Positions 1-10,503 of a stretch of DNA of 64,000 nucleotides are shown here, one piece after another. The translations under genes were made by a program, and so were the position numbers. The stretch spans positions 121,947 through 185,946 of the forward strand of contig JAIXMR010000042.1 in NCBI GenBank assembly GCA_025677835.1. The letters run 5' to 3'. Below the pieces are notes generated by a model, which saw nothing but the letters and a program-made list of their open reading frames with translations, did no database searches and was not told where the DNA came from. The stretch's first letter is position 1, and each line of letters starts with the position of its first letter. The DNA comes from Sporodiniella umbellata (taxonomy: Eukaryota > Mucoromycota > Mucoromycetes > Mucorales > Rhizopodaceae).

Positions 1-174
1 AATATTTGAATCTCCTATTGTCAACTAATGGCTTGAGCCTACTGCAAATGATTAGCTATAAACCTCATTTGGAACTTGAATCGCCTACAGATCGTTAAAA
101 ACTATATTCCAGATGTCCCTGTTTTTGTGCAATTTTGGATAGCGTACAATTCCGTTCGAGAGTTGGGTGTGTTG

Positions 175-182
175 TATAAATA
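175..182 (+). promoter_or_regulatory. TATA box of the P450 gene
   Basis: TATAAATA lies 68 bases before the ATG at 250 and is followed by a pyrimidine-rich leader (TTCTTCTCTCCCTC). This fits a core promoter with the start site shortly downstream. The rest of 1-249 shows nothing else. Confidence 0.5.
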
Positions 183-249
183 GAAAACAATGAGCTCCTT
201 TTCTTCTCTCCCTCTTTTTAATCTTTTTTTACTTTGTTAATAAGAAACC

Positions 250-2104
250 ATGTTTTATTTATGGCCTGTATCCTTAACTTTAGTGTCTATATACTTTCTT
301 ACGCGAAAAAGATTTGAAAAGAAGAAAGGCATAAAAGAAATTCCCTATCCGTCTTCTATTAGCTGGCCTATCTTTGGTAAGTATATCATAATGAATGAGT
401 GTAAAGAGGGCAAGGTAGAATGCGCCCTTTCTTTTTCAATCTAATACTAACTTTTTCTAAGGTCATGTTTTTGCGTTAGGAATCTATTCACCTATTAGAA
501 AATTGAATCAATGGCATACAGAATTGGGTCCCATCTTTAAGCTTGATATAGGAAATCGACTATGAGTTGTAGTAAAAGATCCTAAAATAGCTCACGAAAT
601 TCTAGTAAAAAACGGTAAAGATATCTCAACCAGACCGTACCACCGATTTCTTTCAGAGATGTATTCCAAGAACGAAAGGTAACGATTTAATAAAAGAAAC
701 TTGAACTAAAAAGCATATAGCGGCGTTATTTTTGGTAGATATAGCCATGCTTGGAAAAAGAAGAGAGCTTTCAGTAAGGCCTATATATATTAAATTTAAA
801 GAAAAAAAAAAGGGCGCTCTGTTACTAAACGGTAAACTTCATAGTTTCAAGCTTGTTGAAGCCGGCATCGGTTGATGCACTTTGCAGTTTGACGTCATTT
901 GAAGCCAAAGAAACTATGAAAAGATTTACTGAAGCTGCTAAAAGTGGGAGAAGTTTTAATCCTTCCAGTAATCTGGGATTGTATACAATGAACACAATCA
1001 TGGGAATTACATTTGGCAAAAGGTTTGATAGTATAGAGGATCCAGGCTTTATTACTATAAGAAGCATGGTGGACAGATTTATAACGTTTAGTGGTACTAC
1101 AGGAGATATTGCGACGTTTTTTCCTCAGTTGTTTTGGATTAACTATCTCATTAAAGCAAAAAAGAAGTTGGAAGCAGTTACAGGATACATAAACTCTGTA
1201 CGTATTGGGCTTTTACAAGAAGCCTTAAAAAGCGAAAAAGTCTCTCTCGCAAAAGACCTATATAAGATAAAAGAAGAAACCAGTGTCTTTACTGAAGAAG
1301 ATATTCAAGTTATGACATGTAACGTTTATGATATGCCTCTTTTTTTGTAAAAAAAAAAAAAAAATAGCAAACTAAGAGTTGAAATAGCCGATTTGATCAT
1401 AGCAGGAAGTGATACAGTTAGTGTCGCACTTTATTGGGCTTTGGTAATTATTTCTAATTACCCTGACGTCCAAGAAAAGCTTATAGCAGAGCTAAACAAC
1501 TGGAAGTCAAAAAACCCTACACGCGATACACCAAGTTTTACTCAAGATCGCGAAGATTTTCTTTACTCTATTTGTGTACAGAGAGAAGTACTGAGGTTCC
1601 GTCCTCCCGCTCCAAACGGTACAGTACGTGTTTGCACAAAAGATTTGGTTATTGGTCAATACGTTATACCCAAAGGAACGAACATTGTTGCCCACTTGTT
1701 AGCCATGAACTTTGACACGGATACCTATGATGACCCTGAAGCTTTTAGACCAGAGAGGTTTATTAAAAACACACAAAAAATGAGTGCTTCTGCAAATAAC
1801 AACATTGAAGAGAGAGACCAATTTGCGTTTGGTTGGGGAAGAAGACTATGTCCCGGAATTTACTTGGTAAGAAAGATGCGCTCAAAATATACTACACATT
1901 TCAGGTGGCTCTGACTTTTTTTCGTATTTTCAAACAAAAAAGGCCGAAATAGAGATGTTCAACTTTTTTGCTCAGTTCTTTTCCAAGTTCACTGTTCACC
2001 CAGAAAACGACGTAGGCGACAGCGTATCTAAAATGGATTACTTTGAGGACGGCTCAGAAATTAAGCCCATGGCCAAAAACATCCGATGCAAACTTCGCAT
2101 TTAA
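250..2104 (+). pseudogene. cytochrome P450 with an in-frame TGA at codon 77
   Basis: Haem-thiolate monooxygenase, expected in the ER membrane. Six exons fit: 250-376, 462-678, 721-773, 845-1318, 1388-1866, 1943-2104. All phases agree and give 503 residues, the usual fungal P450 length. Residues 1-20 form a membrane anchor followed by a basic stretch. Family motifs are present: I-helix AGSDT (296-300), ExxR as EVLR (357-360), the PERF motif, and the haem loop FGWGRRLCPG with Cys445. The only lesion is TGA at 563-565, where this stretch (GNRL?VVVKDP) normally has Trp (TGG). One G-to-A change would explain it, so this is either a fresh pseudogene, a polymorphism or a base-call error. The subfamily and substrate cannot be told. 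Confidence 0.85.
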
Positions 2105-4335
2105 GAGCAGTGTTTAACATACAATACATCCTATCAAGTTTGTTTGTCTATACATTTTTCACAACAAAAAATGCGAAGTACGAGAAATAGACAGTTATTG
2201 TAAAATAAAGATGTTAGTAATAGCGAAACTCAAGTTAGCTTTTATCAAAAAATTATATTTGTTTTCCATTCGACTATATAGTATCTGTATGTATTAAGCC
2301 TCCCTTTTTTTGTGCACAAAATAAACCTTAAGCACAATTTTATACAAATATTGTACTAATAAATAATTTGAAACAAAAACGGTTTATCTTTTTATAAATA
2401 ATAAAGTACATAACCTTTTAGACCTAAAGGCTTCAGATATAGAAACTGTCCGGAGTTGATAATATTGATTGAGCTTTGTAGATACCAAAGGTAAGCAAGC
2501 AAATTTTTTTTTAAAAGAAAAGAATTGTTACGTTTTAGACAGAAGATGGTAGGGCTAGCATAGATTTTTAAGGAGATAAACAAATGAAATAAAATAGTGC
2601 GACTTACTACAAACAGGCATGAGTTTCAGCTCTCTGGCTGTAATGGTCTATCCAAATCTTTATTGGACGCAAATTAAAGACGTGCTTTTGTAAAACATAT
2701 TTATCATATATTTCACTGAAACTTCGTTTGTCGTATTATATTCAGTTTTTTGCAAAGAAGACATAAAAAACCCTTCTTATTTTGCTGCGGTCTGAGAACT
2801 TTGCTCTGACTTTTTGTTTGCTATTCTTGAAGAGAATATTGCTTTTGTGTTAAGTTTCGAGAAGAAGTAACTAACAAAAAAGTGTTTTATCTTTTGACTA
2901 AAAGAAGTGCTTTACATAGGTAGTTTTACTCACACTTATGTTTCTTAAGTCTCTTTGACTTGAGTACTAGACACCAATAGCTTAAGCAAATGTGCAAACA
3001 AAAAAAGACACAGTTTGATATGTTAGAGAATTTTGAGTTCGAAGGCCAGGTATATTCCATCAATTGGTAACGCTAAAAATAAAGCCCTGAAAAAAGGTGG
3101 CACAAAAGCCTAAATCTTATATGAATACATATATACATATATATGTATATAAGTTAATATCAATCAATGTGTTATTTTATGCCGTATAAGTGACAGGACC
3201 CAAAACAGTTAGACTGGACACTATTTCAGCGTTTTTGTGCTATTAAAAAGGGGGCTTTGAGATCAAATCTTGTAGTGCTTATTCGTTGTTATTCGTCGCA
3301 CTGACGCTCTATTTAGTGTTATAACCTTTTTATTGCTTTGAGCTTTGCTTAATAGATCCACTAAACAAAAAAATTCATTCTGTTTGAGATCGATTTTGAA
3401 CGACCACAGCATAATAGATAGACGAATCTAAAGAGCAGATAATGCTCTATTTTTTTATATAATGAAGATTTATATGAAACAGGTGAGAAGGGAAGAGAGG
3501 TATTTACGCGTATTTAATATAGTGCAATGCTTTATACTTAGAGTTTTTGACTATTTCCTTTTACCAGTAGTTCAACACAATAACGAGGATCTTGTTGCAA
3601 AAAGAGTTTTTGATTCCAGAGAATGTGAATTTTTTTTCATCTGTTTGATTTAATAAAGTTACTTTTGGCAAATTCGATACAGAGAAAGATTTTTTCTTAT
3701 TACCTATATGTTTATCTTTGGTATCGATGTATCTAATTGCTCAAGAAAGACACAGCAAACAAAAGAAAACTAAAAAAAAACCGTGCCTGATTTTTTACTT
3801 GACCTCCTAAATTTGGTATGTAAGCTGGGGTGATAGTGTATATAGCAAAATGTTATGATCTAGCAAAATGAAAGGGACAGCACCAAAGAAATGGCTCTTT
3901 TCGGCTTTAGAGATCGTACTTGAGTTTGGATTTGTTGGTGTTGAGTTTTACGCACAACAACAACAATTTTACATAAAATCTGTAAAGTTGAAGATATAGA
4001 AATACCGAGGTAGCTATTCAGTACAAAGCGACTTTATTGTGTAGATTTTATCGGTAGTACACCCAAAATATATTGAGCTTAATCGCGTTTTAATAGACTG
4101 TGTTTTTCAATAGATAGTGCGCTTAGGGCGATTTATACAATTGATCTAAAAATTTGTTATTAAGCAGTACCTTATTTTTCAAAGAAGAGAAACCAATAGA
4201 CTAATAGTGAAATACAATGGAATTTAAGAGGTCAAGTTGTTAACAGTATATGGTGTCATGTGACAATATCTCACAATTAGTTTTCCGCCAACACCTTTTT
4301 TTTCTTGGCCTTTTCTTTATTTTTAAAAACTCAAA
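2105..4335. other. AT-rich spacer, no convincing gene
   Basis: About 2.2 kb between the P450 and the Yip1-family gene. It holds an AATAAA-like signal near 2203 for the P450, a TA-rich palindromic stretch at about 3130-3151, and one 63-codon frame (3462-3653) with no recognisable feature. I see no RNA gene. Confidence 0.6.
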
Positions 4336-5414
4336 ATGTCCAATAAATATAATGTCATTGTGGACATGGAAGATGCTGCTTTCACACAGGTAATGTTTGA
4401 AAATAACTAAGCACTACTAAGATTGAGTTTACTTTTATGACTATAGCCAGCTACTATTGAAAGCGATGGACTAGAATTTCAAGGTACCTTAAAGAATATT
4501 TACGCGCTTACAGAAATTGATATTATTGTGAGCTTTTAGATTTTTCAGCTAATACAGGAACGAATAAATGTAGGCTTAGCTAAAAGGATTACAGTCTGAC
4601 ACGGCATTAACAACATTCTATTATGTTCATATAGCCCAGGGGCCTTTGCCTTTATTACCAGAAACTAGCGCAACATCTAGCAGTACTGGCCGAGGATCGG
4701 GAAAGCCCATTTGGTCTATAGAATACTACTCCACATACTTTGACGTCGATACAGCCCAAGTGATTGAGCGATGTTTAAAAAGTATGTATCCTGTAGGGGA
4801 TTTTGCTGCCGATACACTTCAGAACCAGCCAGACCTTTATGGCCCTTTCTGGATCGCCACCTCAGTTGTATTTTCAGTTTTTGTTTTTTCATCACTTGCT
4901 GGTTCTTTAGCAGCCCATATATATGATCAAGAGTACGTGTATAACTTTACACTCTTGAGCTCTGCAGTTGCAGTTATTTACACATATGCACTTCTGTGTC
5001 CCATCCTTGTCTGGGCTTCAGCAAAGTATTTTGGATGTCAACCCAGTTTGCTAGAGATTATTAATTATTATGGATACAGTCTGACTATCTGGATACCAGT
5101 TTCTGTAAGCTTAGATATAATCAGATCAGTATATAACGCATTAGCTATTCTTAATATTTTTTTTTTTTGTAAAATAGTTACTTTGCATTGTACCAAATAA
5201 CTATGCTAGATGGGCTTTTGTAGGCGTTGCTTTTATCATTACTTTGATATTTTTGGTTAAAAATCTATATATTGTTATATCAAGAACAGATGCAAAGACA
5301 TCACGTATAATCCTTTTAGCCATTTTGTTTGCGCATACTATTTTTGCTCTGGTTCTCAAGACTGCCTTTTACAGCTATAATTTCCCTACTAATGTTACGC
5401 CGCCAGAAAACTAA
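4336..5414 (+). CDS. Yip1-domain protein of the YIPF1/YIPF2 (yeast Yip5-like) type
   Basis: Multispanning Golgi/endosome membrane protein of the Yip1 family, which works with Rab GTPases in vesicle traffic. Firm exons are 4336-4389, one starting at 4447, one ending at 5104, and 5178-5414. The family hallmark FDVDT and the NPDLYGPFW-type box (here QPDLYGPFW) come before about five hydrophobic segments. The final exon continues from PVS into LLCIVPNNYARWAF. The part between about 4486 and 4640 must hold one or two small introns. A cluster of acceptors there leaves the linker between the N-terminal ESDGLEFQ motif and the Pro-rich segment unresolved. The start MSNKYNVIVDMEDAAFTQ is the first ATG and fits the acidic N-terminus of this group. 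Confidence 0.85.
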
Positions 5415-5487
5415 AAAACGTCATGTCATTTTAAAATTAAAATAAAATAACTCTGGTGACTTGTTTATCTTTTTGAATTAACAAAAG

Positions 5488-6492
5488 ATGTCAGGGCAAT
5501 TTAAGTCAAAAAGACAGCAAAAGATTTTAGAAAGAGAGCGACAAGAGGTTGAATCGAGGAAGAAGAGTGCTAGCATCTATGTGAATCAAGCGCCATTTCG
5601 ATACTGCGAAAGAAACTTCAAATCCCGGATGCCACCTCCAGATTATACACATGTCGTTGATCTAAGCGACCTTCCTGGCAAACACACTCAGGAAAATTTA
5701 GATAGGATTGTTCCCGTAAAACTTTCTAAAGACCTGAGTCAGCTTTCTCCTCTGTTTGGAGACCACTCTTGTCAAGAAGCTTTTGTATTGAAGAACGTTC
5801 CCGGCCTGATCATTATTCCCAATGCCTTTACCCCTCAAGCACAGATCCATCTGATCAAACAGTGCCTTTCAGTCTATCCCAGACCTCCCAATACCTCTAA
5901 TCTTGATACACACTATGTCATACCTTCTACTGGACTCTGGCCGTTGTACGAGAAGGAAAACAGTGGAGAGCTGACAATGAAAGACCCTGAGTTTTTTGTT
6001 GCAAAGAAAAGAAGCCAAGATGTTGAAGAGGGGTACAGTGACTCTGAGACAGAAAAGGAGCCTTCCGGTCGCAAACTGACAGCATGCTCAGATGACTTTC
6101 AGCCTGTGATCAATGAGCCCAAGCGAGATCCACCCCCTGCGTCAACTGTACCCTTGCTTCCTCCTTCAGAGCTGATAAGAAAACTTCGTTGGGTCACCTT
6201 GGGCTACCAATATCACTGGCCAACAAAAACATATCATTTGGACCGTCAATACCCTTTCCCAAAAGACGTTTCAGAGTTTACTAAGGCTGTAGTTCATGCG
6301 ATTGAAGATGTCGGATACGATGATGGTCAGGGACAAGCCTGGAAAAATACATATAAAGGGGATGACTTTATTGCGGAAGCTGGGGTTATCAACTATTACC
6401 AGTATCGAGATACTCTTATGGGTCATGTGGACCGAAGTGAACTCAACATGGAGGCACCTCTTGTTTCATTGAGGTAAAGCACTTTAATATAT

Positions 6493-6527
<35 letters not shown>

Positions 6528-6917
6528 CATTGCTTTACTTTAAAAACAAAGTCTGGGTCATTCATGTATCTATCTAATTGGCGGACTGACGAGAGAGACA
6601 GTACCTACACCGTTACTTTTAAGAAGTGGGGATCTCATTGTCATGACTGGCGCTTGTAGAAAAGCGTTTCATGGTACGTATATATACATACATGATATTT
6701 GAAATCGCATTTTTTTTTTAAACAGAAAAGAAATTTTTCTTTTTTTCTGAAAATAGGTGTTCCACTCATCATAGAAGGCTCACTACCAGACTATCTATGT
6801 AACGAGGATAATACAGACTACAAACTGTATGGAGATTTCATGAGCACAAGTCGTATTAATCTCAACATCAGACAAGTTTATCCTCCAGGCGAGGAAAAAC
6901 AAAAACCAGTTTTCTAG
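5488..6917 (+). CDS. AlkB homolog 1-type Fe(II)/2-oxoglutarate dioxygenase
   Basis: Likely nucleic-acid demethylase of the ALKBH1 group, known in animals to act on tRNA, mitochondrial RNA and, disputed, N6-methyladenine in DNA. Exons 5488-6473, 6552-6673 and 6757-6917 join in frame to 422 residues. Iron ligands are H313 and D315 (GHVDRSE) and H369 (KAFHG). The 2-oxoglutarate arginine motif RINLNIR is at 402-408. The N-terminus (about 1-40) is basic and coiled-coil-like. An acidic insertion (about 175-200) separates the N-terminal lobe from the catalytic core. Intron 1 contains a run of 31 T. The gene starts 73 bases after the Yip1 gene stop, so its promoter must be very compact or overlap. 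Confidence 0.9.
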
Positions 6918-8197
6918 TTTTTTTTTCAACAGCTTATATATATATATATATATATATCCAGTTTGATCAATCCTAGTAAAACGATTTTCTTTTTAGTTAT
7001 TAGTAAACTTAATTCAGCATGAAAAAAAAAAAAAAAAAAAAAAAAAAAAACGCTCCAGTTGCATGCAATCCCTTATATTCATAAGACTTTTCGGACTAGC
7101 TGCACTTTTCTTATTATTACTCTGAGTGATAAAACCTAGATTTAGCAAGTACGGCAAGCGGTATATATTAGGTAAACGCAATGGCATCAGCACTAGTTTA
7201 CGTTTCATTCCTATTTTTTTTCTTTTTTTTTTTTTGGAGGGGCTAGAATTTGCTAAGGCTCGATTCGATTAATGAAAATACATGAGAGTAGGATATAAAT
7301 TTACACATGTATACGTTATCACAAAAAGCGTCAAAGGAGTTATCTCAGTTATTTAGAAATATGGTTAAGTTGTTGGTATCCGAAGTTTGTAAAAACACAT
7401 AAAATGACAAAAGCGCGCCATACATTCGTCTATTATTTGTTAGTTGTTAAATGACGCTTTGTTTTTGTTCATATAATATTCCTTTCTTTTTTTTTTTTTT
7501 TTTTTCACTTTTGAATGGCTATAGCTAAGAATCAGTGTTGTCACGGTTTAACAGCGGTCTGAAAATACTTTGGGATAACTTGGTGTATACACCAAAATAA
7601 ACAATTATGGCAAAAGAAAAAACTAAAGACTTTTTTGTATGATGTAAGGACAAAACTTGTATGCTTGTCCCTTACTTTCTGCAAAAAAAAAAAAAAAAAA
7701 AAAAAAAATCAAAGGTTCTGTATCTTTGTGAGATTGCTTAATAAAACACAGATCAATTTCTTAAAAGTCTTTATTAGGTTTTGTTTATGATCTTGTACTA
7801 TGTTAAGAAAACCAAAAACGAAATAAACCCAAGAGAAGCAATTGTAAAGCATTTATAGCGTACTTAATTTAGGCCGCTTAATTGGCTATTATCCCAAGTA
7901 GAAAAAAAAAAAAAAGTCAACTAGAGTGATCTGATGAGATACATTAAGCTATAAAAAAAAAGAAAGAAATGAACGAATAACAATCCATGCAGGTCACCAG
8001 AAAGTCAAACGCAATACAAAAAAGAAAATAGAAAAAAGTTAGATAAGAAAGCCGACCCAGCTATAAGACATAATTCCACATAGTAGTATTCAATATAGCA
8101 TATATGTTTAGTGTTTATTCTAGCTGGTTTATTGTCCTTCTCTTTTTTTTTATATATATACTGGTTATTAAGACACTAGGCAAAAGAAAGAGGTTCA
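6918..8197. other. spacer with long A/T runs
   Basis: Contains TA repeats (about 6938-6957), an A29 run (7022-7050), T runs near 7208-7225 and 7485-7505, and an A run near 7682-7707. A 16-bp perfect palindrome TTGGTGTATACACCAA lies at 7580-7595. No gene is supported. Confidence 0.6.
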
Positions 8198-8353
8198 ATG
8201 AGTGTTGGCTTGAGTCTGTGCCAGACAAACTGTACATCTATAGACGAGGATTACTATCTGTTAAAAGACGAGTACAAAGAAATAGTCAGAAATGGCTACT
8301 TTGAGTTTTGCCGAGGTATGCCACCCCAATGCAAGCGAGTGGTAAAAGAATAG
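8198..8353 (+). CDS. possible small cysteine-containing protein, start uncertain
   Basis: A 51-codon frame starting MSVGLSLCQTNC with four cysteines, an acidic middle and a basic end. The overlapping frame from 8104 begins with a strongly hydrophobic stretch (WFIVLLFFFIYILVI) that could be a signal anchor. Joining the two would need a splice I cannot place with certainty. Unrecognised, and chance remains quite possible. Confidence 0.22.
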   Translation: MSVGLSLCQTNCTSIDEDYYLLKDEYKEIVRNGYFEFCRGMPPQCKRVVKE

Positions 8354-8629
8354 CCTGTGTATTTTACAACAGGTATTAAAACTATTATTGTTATCATTGT
8401 TGTGATTGAAAGAAGACATGTTATTTGATGTCAGTATTAGGTGTATCATGTTTTATAAAAGCTAAATCCAAAAACAAAACGAAAGTCTGCAAATGATCGA
8501 AACTCTATTTTACTAAATGAAGAGGTAAAACAATTACCAGAAATAGGCATTGCTGATAAATATCAGTTTTCTTTTTTCTTTTTTTCTGTTTTCTTCTTTC
8601 GAAAGTATTGATAGCAGTGAACTGCCAGC

Positions 8630-8666
<37 letters not shown>

Positions 8667-8701
8667 TCCTTTGTATACACATTTTCTAAGCCTATATTTC
8701 G
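8354..8701. other. spacer and presumed promoter of the bZIP gene
   Basis: AT-rich, with an A31 run at 8631-8661 just 40 bases before the bZIP ATG. Poly(dA:dT) runs of this kind commonly keep promoters free of nucleosomes in fungi, so it probably marks the promoter. Confidence 0.45.
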
Positions 8702-9115
8702 ATGAAGAGCAACATGCCGCCAATGTCAATTTCTTCTATTACTACTGACACAAGTTGTTATTACTCCAAAGAGCCATACTGCACGTCTGATTCGTACCAT
8801 GATCAATTTCTCAGCACAACGAACGAAAAGCGAGAACGGAACAAGGCGGCCTCAGCAAAATACCGGATCAAGAAAAACATGGAGTACCGCGAGATGCGAA
8901 ATACGATACAAAAGATTACTACAAAAAACCAAGTACTGGAGACTCAGCTACAAAAGCTCCGCGAAGAAAATAGAGAGTTACGGCTCATTTCAGATCAAAT
9001 CAAAGACTATTTATCGGTCAATGCACTCTCAGAAAGACGAAGGCTGCAGCGACCGCTTAATGGTTTAGACGGGTTTTATTCTTTGGAATTACAAACTAAA
9101 AAAAAGATTTTTTAA
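8702..9115 (+). CDS. small bZIP transcription factor
   Basis: 137-residue intronless protein, nuclear DNA-binding by family. The basic region has the bZIP signature Asn47-x7-Arg55 within KRERNKAASAKYR. The zipper follows with heptad positions M65, I72, L79, L86 and L93, so it should dimerise. The N-terminus is Ser/Thr/Tyr-rich and short, with no large activation domain. The AASAKYR type resembles the Gcn4/CpcA and Zip-like fungal groups more than Pap1, but the subgroup is uncertain. It converges on the minus-strand gene at 9505. Confidence 0.85.
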   Translation: MKSNMPPMSISSITTDTSCYYSKEPYCTSDSYHDQFLSTTNEKRERNKAASAKYRIKKNMEYREMRNTIQKITTKNQVLETQLQKLREENRELRLISDQIKDYLSVNALSERRRLQRPLNGLDGFYSLELQTKKKIF

Positions 9116-9504
9116 GAACAAAATAAAAATAAAAAAAAAAAACAAAAATAGCAAAGAAACCAACTGATAATCAAGCTTTTATTGAGAATTAATAATAATT
9201 ACTATATCAACTGCATTATGCTCTGAATTGAACGACTAATAAAAAAAATAAATAAGAATGACACGTTTTATATGCGGAAAAAGTGTGTGCCTAAACAAGT
9301 CATCGAAAAAGTATTGTTTTTAAAAACAGGAAAACATATTGCAAGTGCATGTATGTCGTGTTTATTTCATCAAAGAATAAATAGAGAAATGTACAGGGAT
9401 AGGGTGTATGTATATCGATGATTGGTTATGTACAAGTATATAGACCTATACAGAAAGGAAATGTAGATAGAAGTGGATGAATGCATGATTCTGTGTTCCA
9501 TAAG
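9116..9504. other. convergent 3' region
   Basis: Space between two convergent genes. It has several AATAAA-like signals (around 9118-9130 and near 9247) usable by the bZIP transcript. Nothing else is seen. Confidence 0.5.
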
Positions 9505-9906
9505 TTATGCTGTAATGGCTTCCGGGGCGTCGAAAAAGTGTTCTTCTTCTTCCCTTAGGTTGTCTTGAATGACTGTAACGGTATCGTTAAAAGACACCGA
9601 TTTGGAACGCCTTGTTTTTGTTTTGGATGGAGTGGGCCGGGCTTCAAACTGAGGTGTTTTAGAGTTTTTTAGTGTGTTTTGACGGACGATGTCGAATGTT
9701 CCTTCTCCTAGCCAGCCACTACTAAACAAGGCAAGAGGCGCTGCAGATTGATGAGATCTCTTTGGCTGAGGAAGATCTAGATTATCTGCCGCAAGATACA
9801 TGCTGAGCAGCTCATACACTGAATTGTCAATATCGGCATCTTTCTGCTTTTTTGTTTTTTGATACAAATGTACGTTGCCATTGTTATTGATGACATTCGT
9901 ACTCAT
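9505..9906 (-). CDS. unrecognised 133-aa protein with an RVxF-like motif
   Basis: Single exon. The ATG at 9906 is chosen because upstream in-frame sequence is a poly-Phe artefact of an A run. The N-terminus is Asn-rich (MSTNVINNNGNVHLY). A hydrophobic/acidic helix-like stretch (VYELLSMYLAADNLDLP) follows, and then a basic tail segment RRSKSVSFNDTVTVI. KSVSF fits the loose docking consensus for protein phosphatase 1, [RK]-x-[VI]-x-[FW], and the C-terminus is acidic (REEEEHFFD). A PP1-binding regulator is only an inference from that short motif. I do not recognise the family. Confidence 0.6.
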   Translation of the reverse strand: MSTNVINNNGNVHLYQKTKKQKDADIDNSVYELLSMYLAADNLDLPQPKRSHQSAAPLALFSSGWLGEGTFDIVRQNTLKNSKTPQFEARPTPSKTKTRRSKSVSFNDTVTVIQDNLREEEEHFFDAPEAITA

Positions 9907-9990
9907 GCTAAGCCAATAGTTAAAATAAGAATAAGAAAAGAAAACCAAAAAAAAAAAAAAAAAAAACAAAAAAACAAGCTTTTAAACAGA

Positions 9991-10026
<36 letters not shown>

Positions 10027-10503
10027 TTTTTGTTTAGGAAACCCATTTCAGGGATAAACTTTCTTTCCGCAGCGGTCAAACTGACACACCGGTATTTCAC
10101 CCGACTTTCTTTTAGTTGCTGACAGCTCAGCATGAGTTTAGCACTGTTTTTGGATAGAAACGAACCAAAATTACGAAACAACACAAGATAGCTTCAAAAC
10201 GATTCGAACTCTCAAACAGTTATGTCATAGAAAAAACCTTAAATGGCTGGCTCCATTCTTGACGGATAGAATTTCTTATTTTAAAGGGGGGGAGGGAGGG
10301 ATCGCATGTGGGAAAATCTGACCAGTTTTCGAGAGTAGAGTGTTTCAGCTTTAGGGTGATACTAAGCACCCTGGGAGAGCATGGCTATATGCATGCAGGT
10401 ATCCTTTAGATAGAAACTATCTTTAGGGCTTTTGAAATTCCGTTCGGATAAACAAGAGAAGAACAAAAAAAAAAAAAAAAAAGGAGGGCAAACGCCGATA
10501 GGT
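9907..10503. other. spacer with A run, T run and a G-rich block
   Basis: An A run (about 9946-9966) and a T run (about 9995-10025) stand just upstream of the minus-strand gene start. G7-A-G3-A-G3 at about 10285-10300 could form a G-quadruplex. A second A run at about 10466-10482 lies 3' of aminopeptidase P. No gene seen. Confidence 0.5.

Noticed and set aside
563..565. Selenocysteine at the P450 TGA
   Set aside because: The expected residue is Trp, no selenoprotein hairpin element is evident downstream, and most fungi lack the pathway.
10198..10215. Possible tRNA T-arm (GATTCGAACT)
   Set aside because: No matching acceptor, D or anticodon stems can be formed around it.
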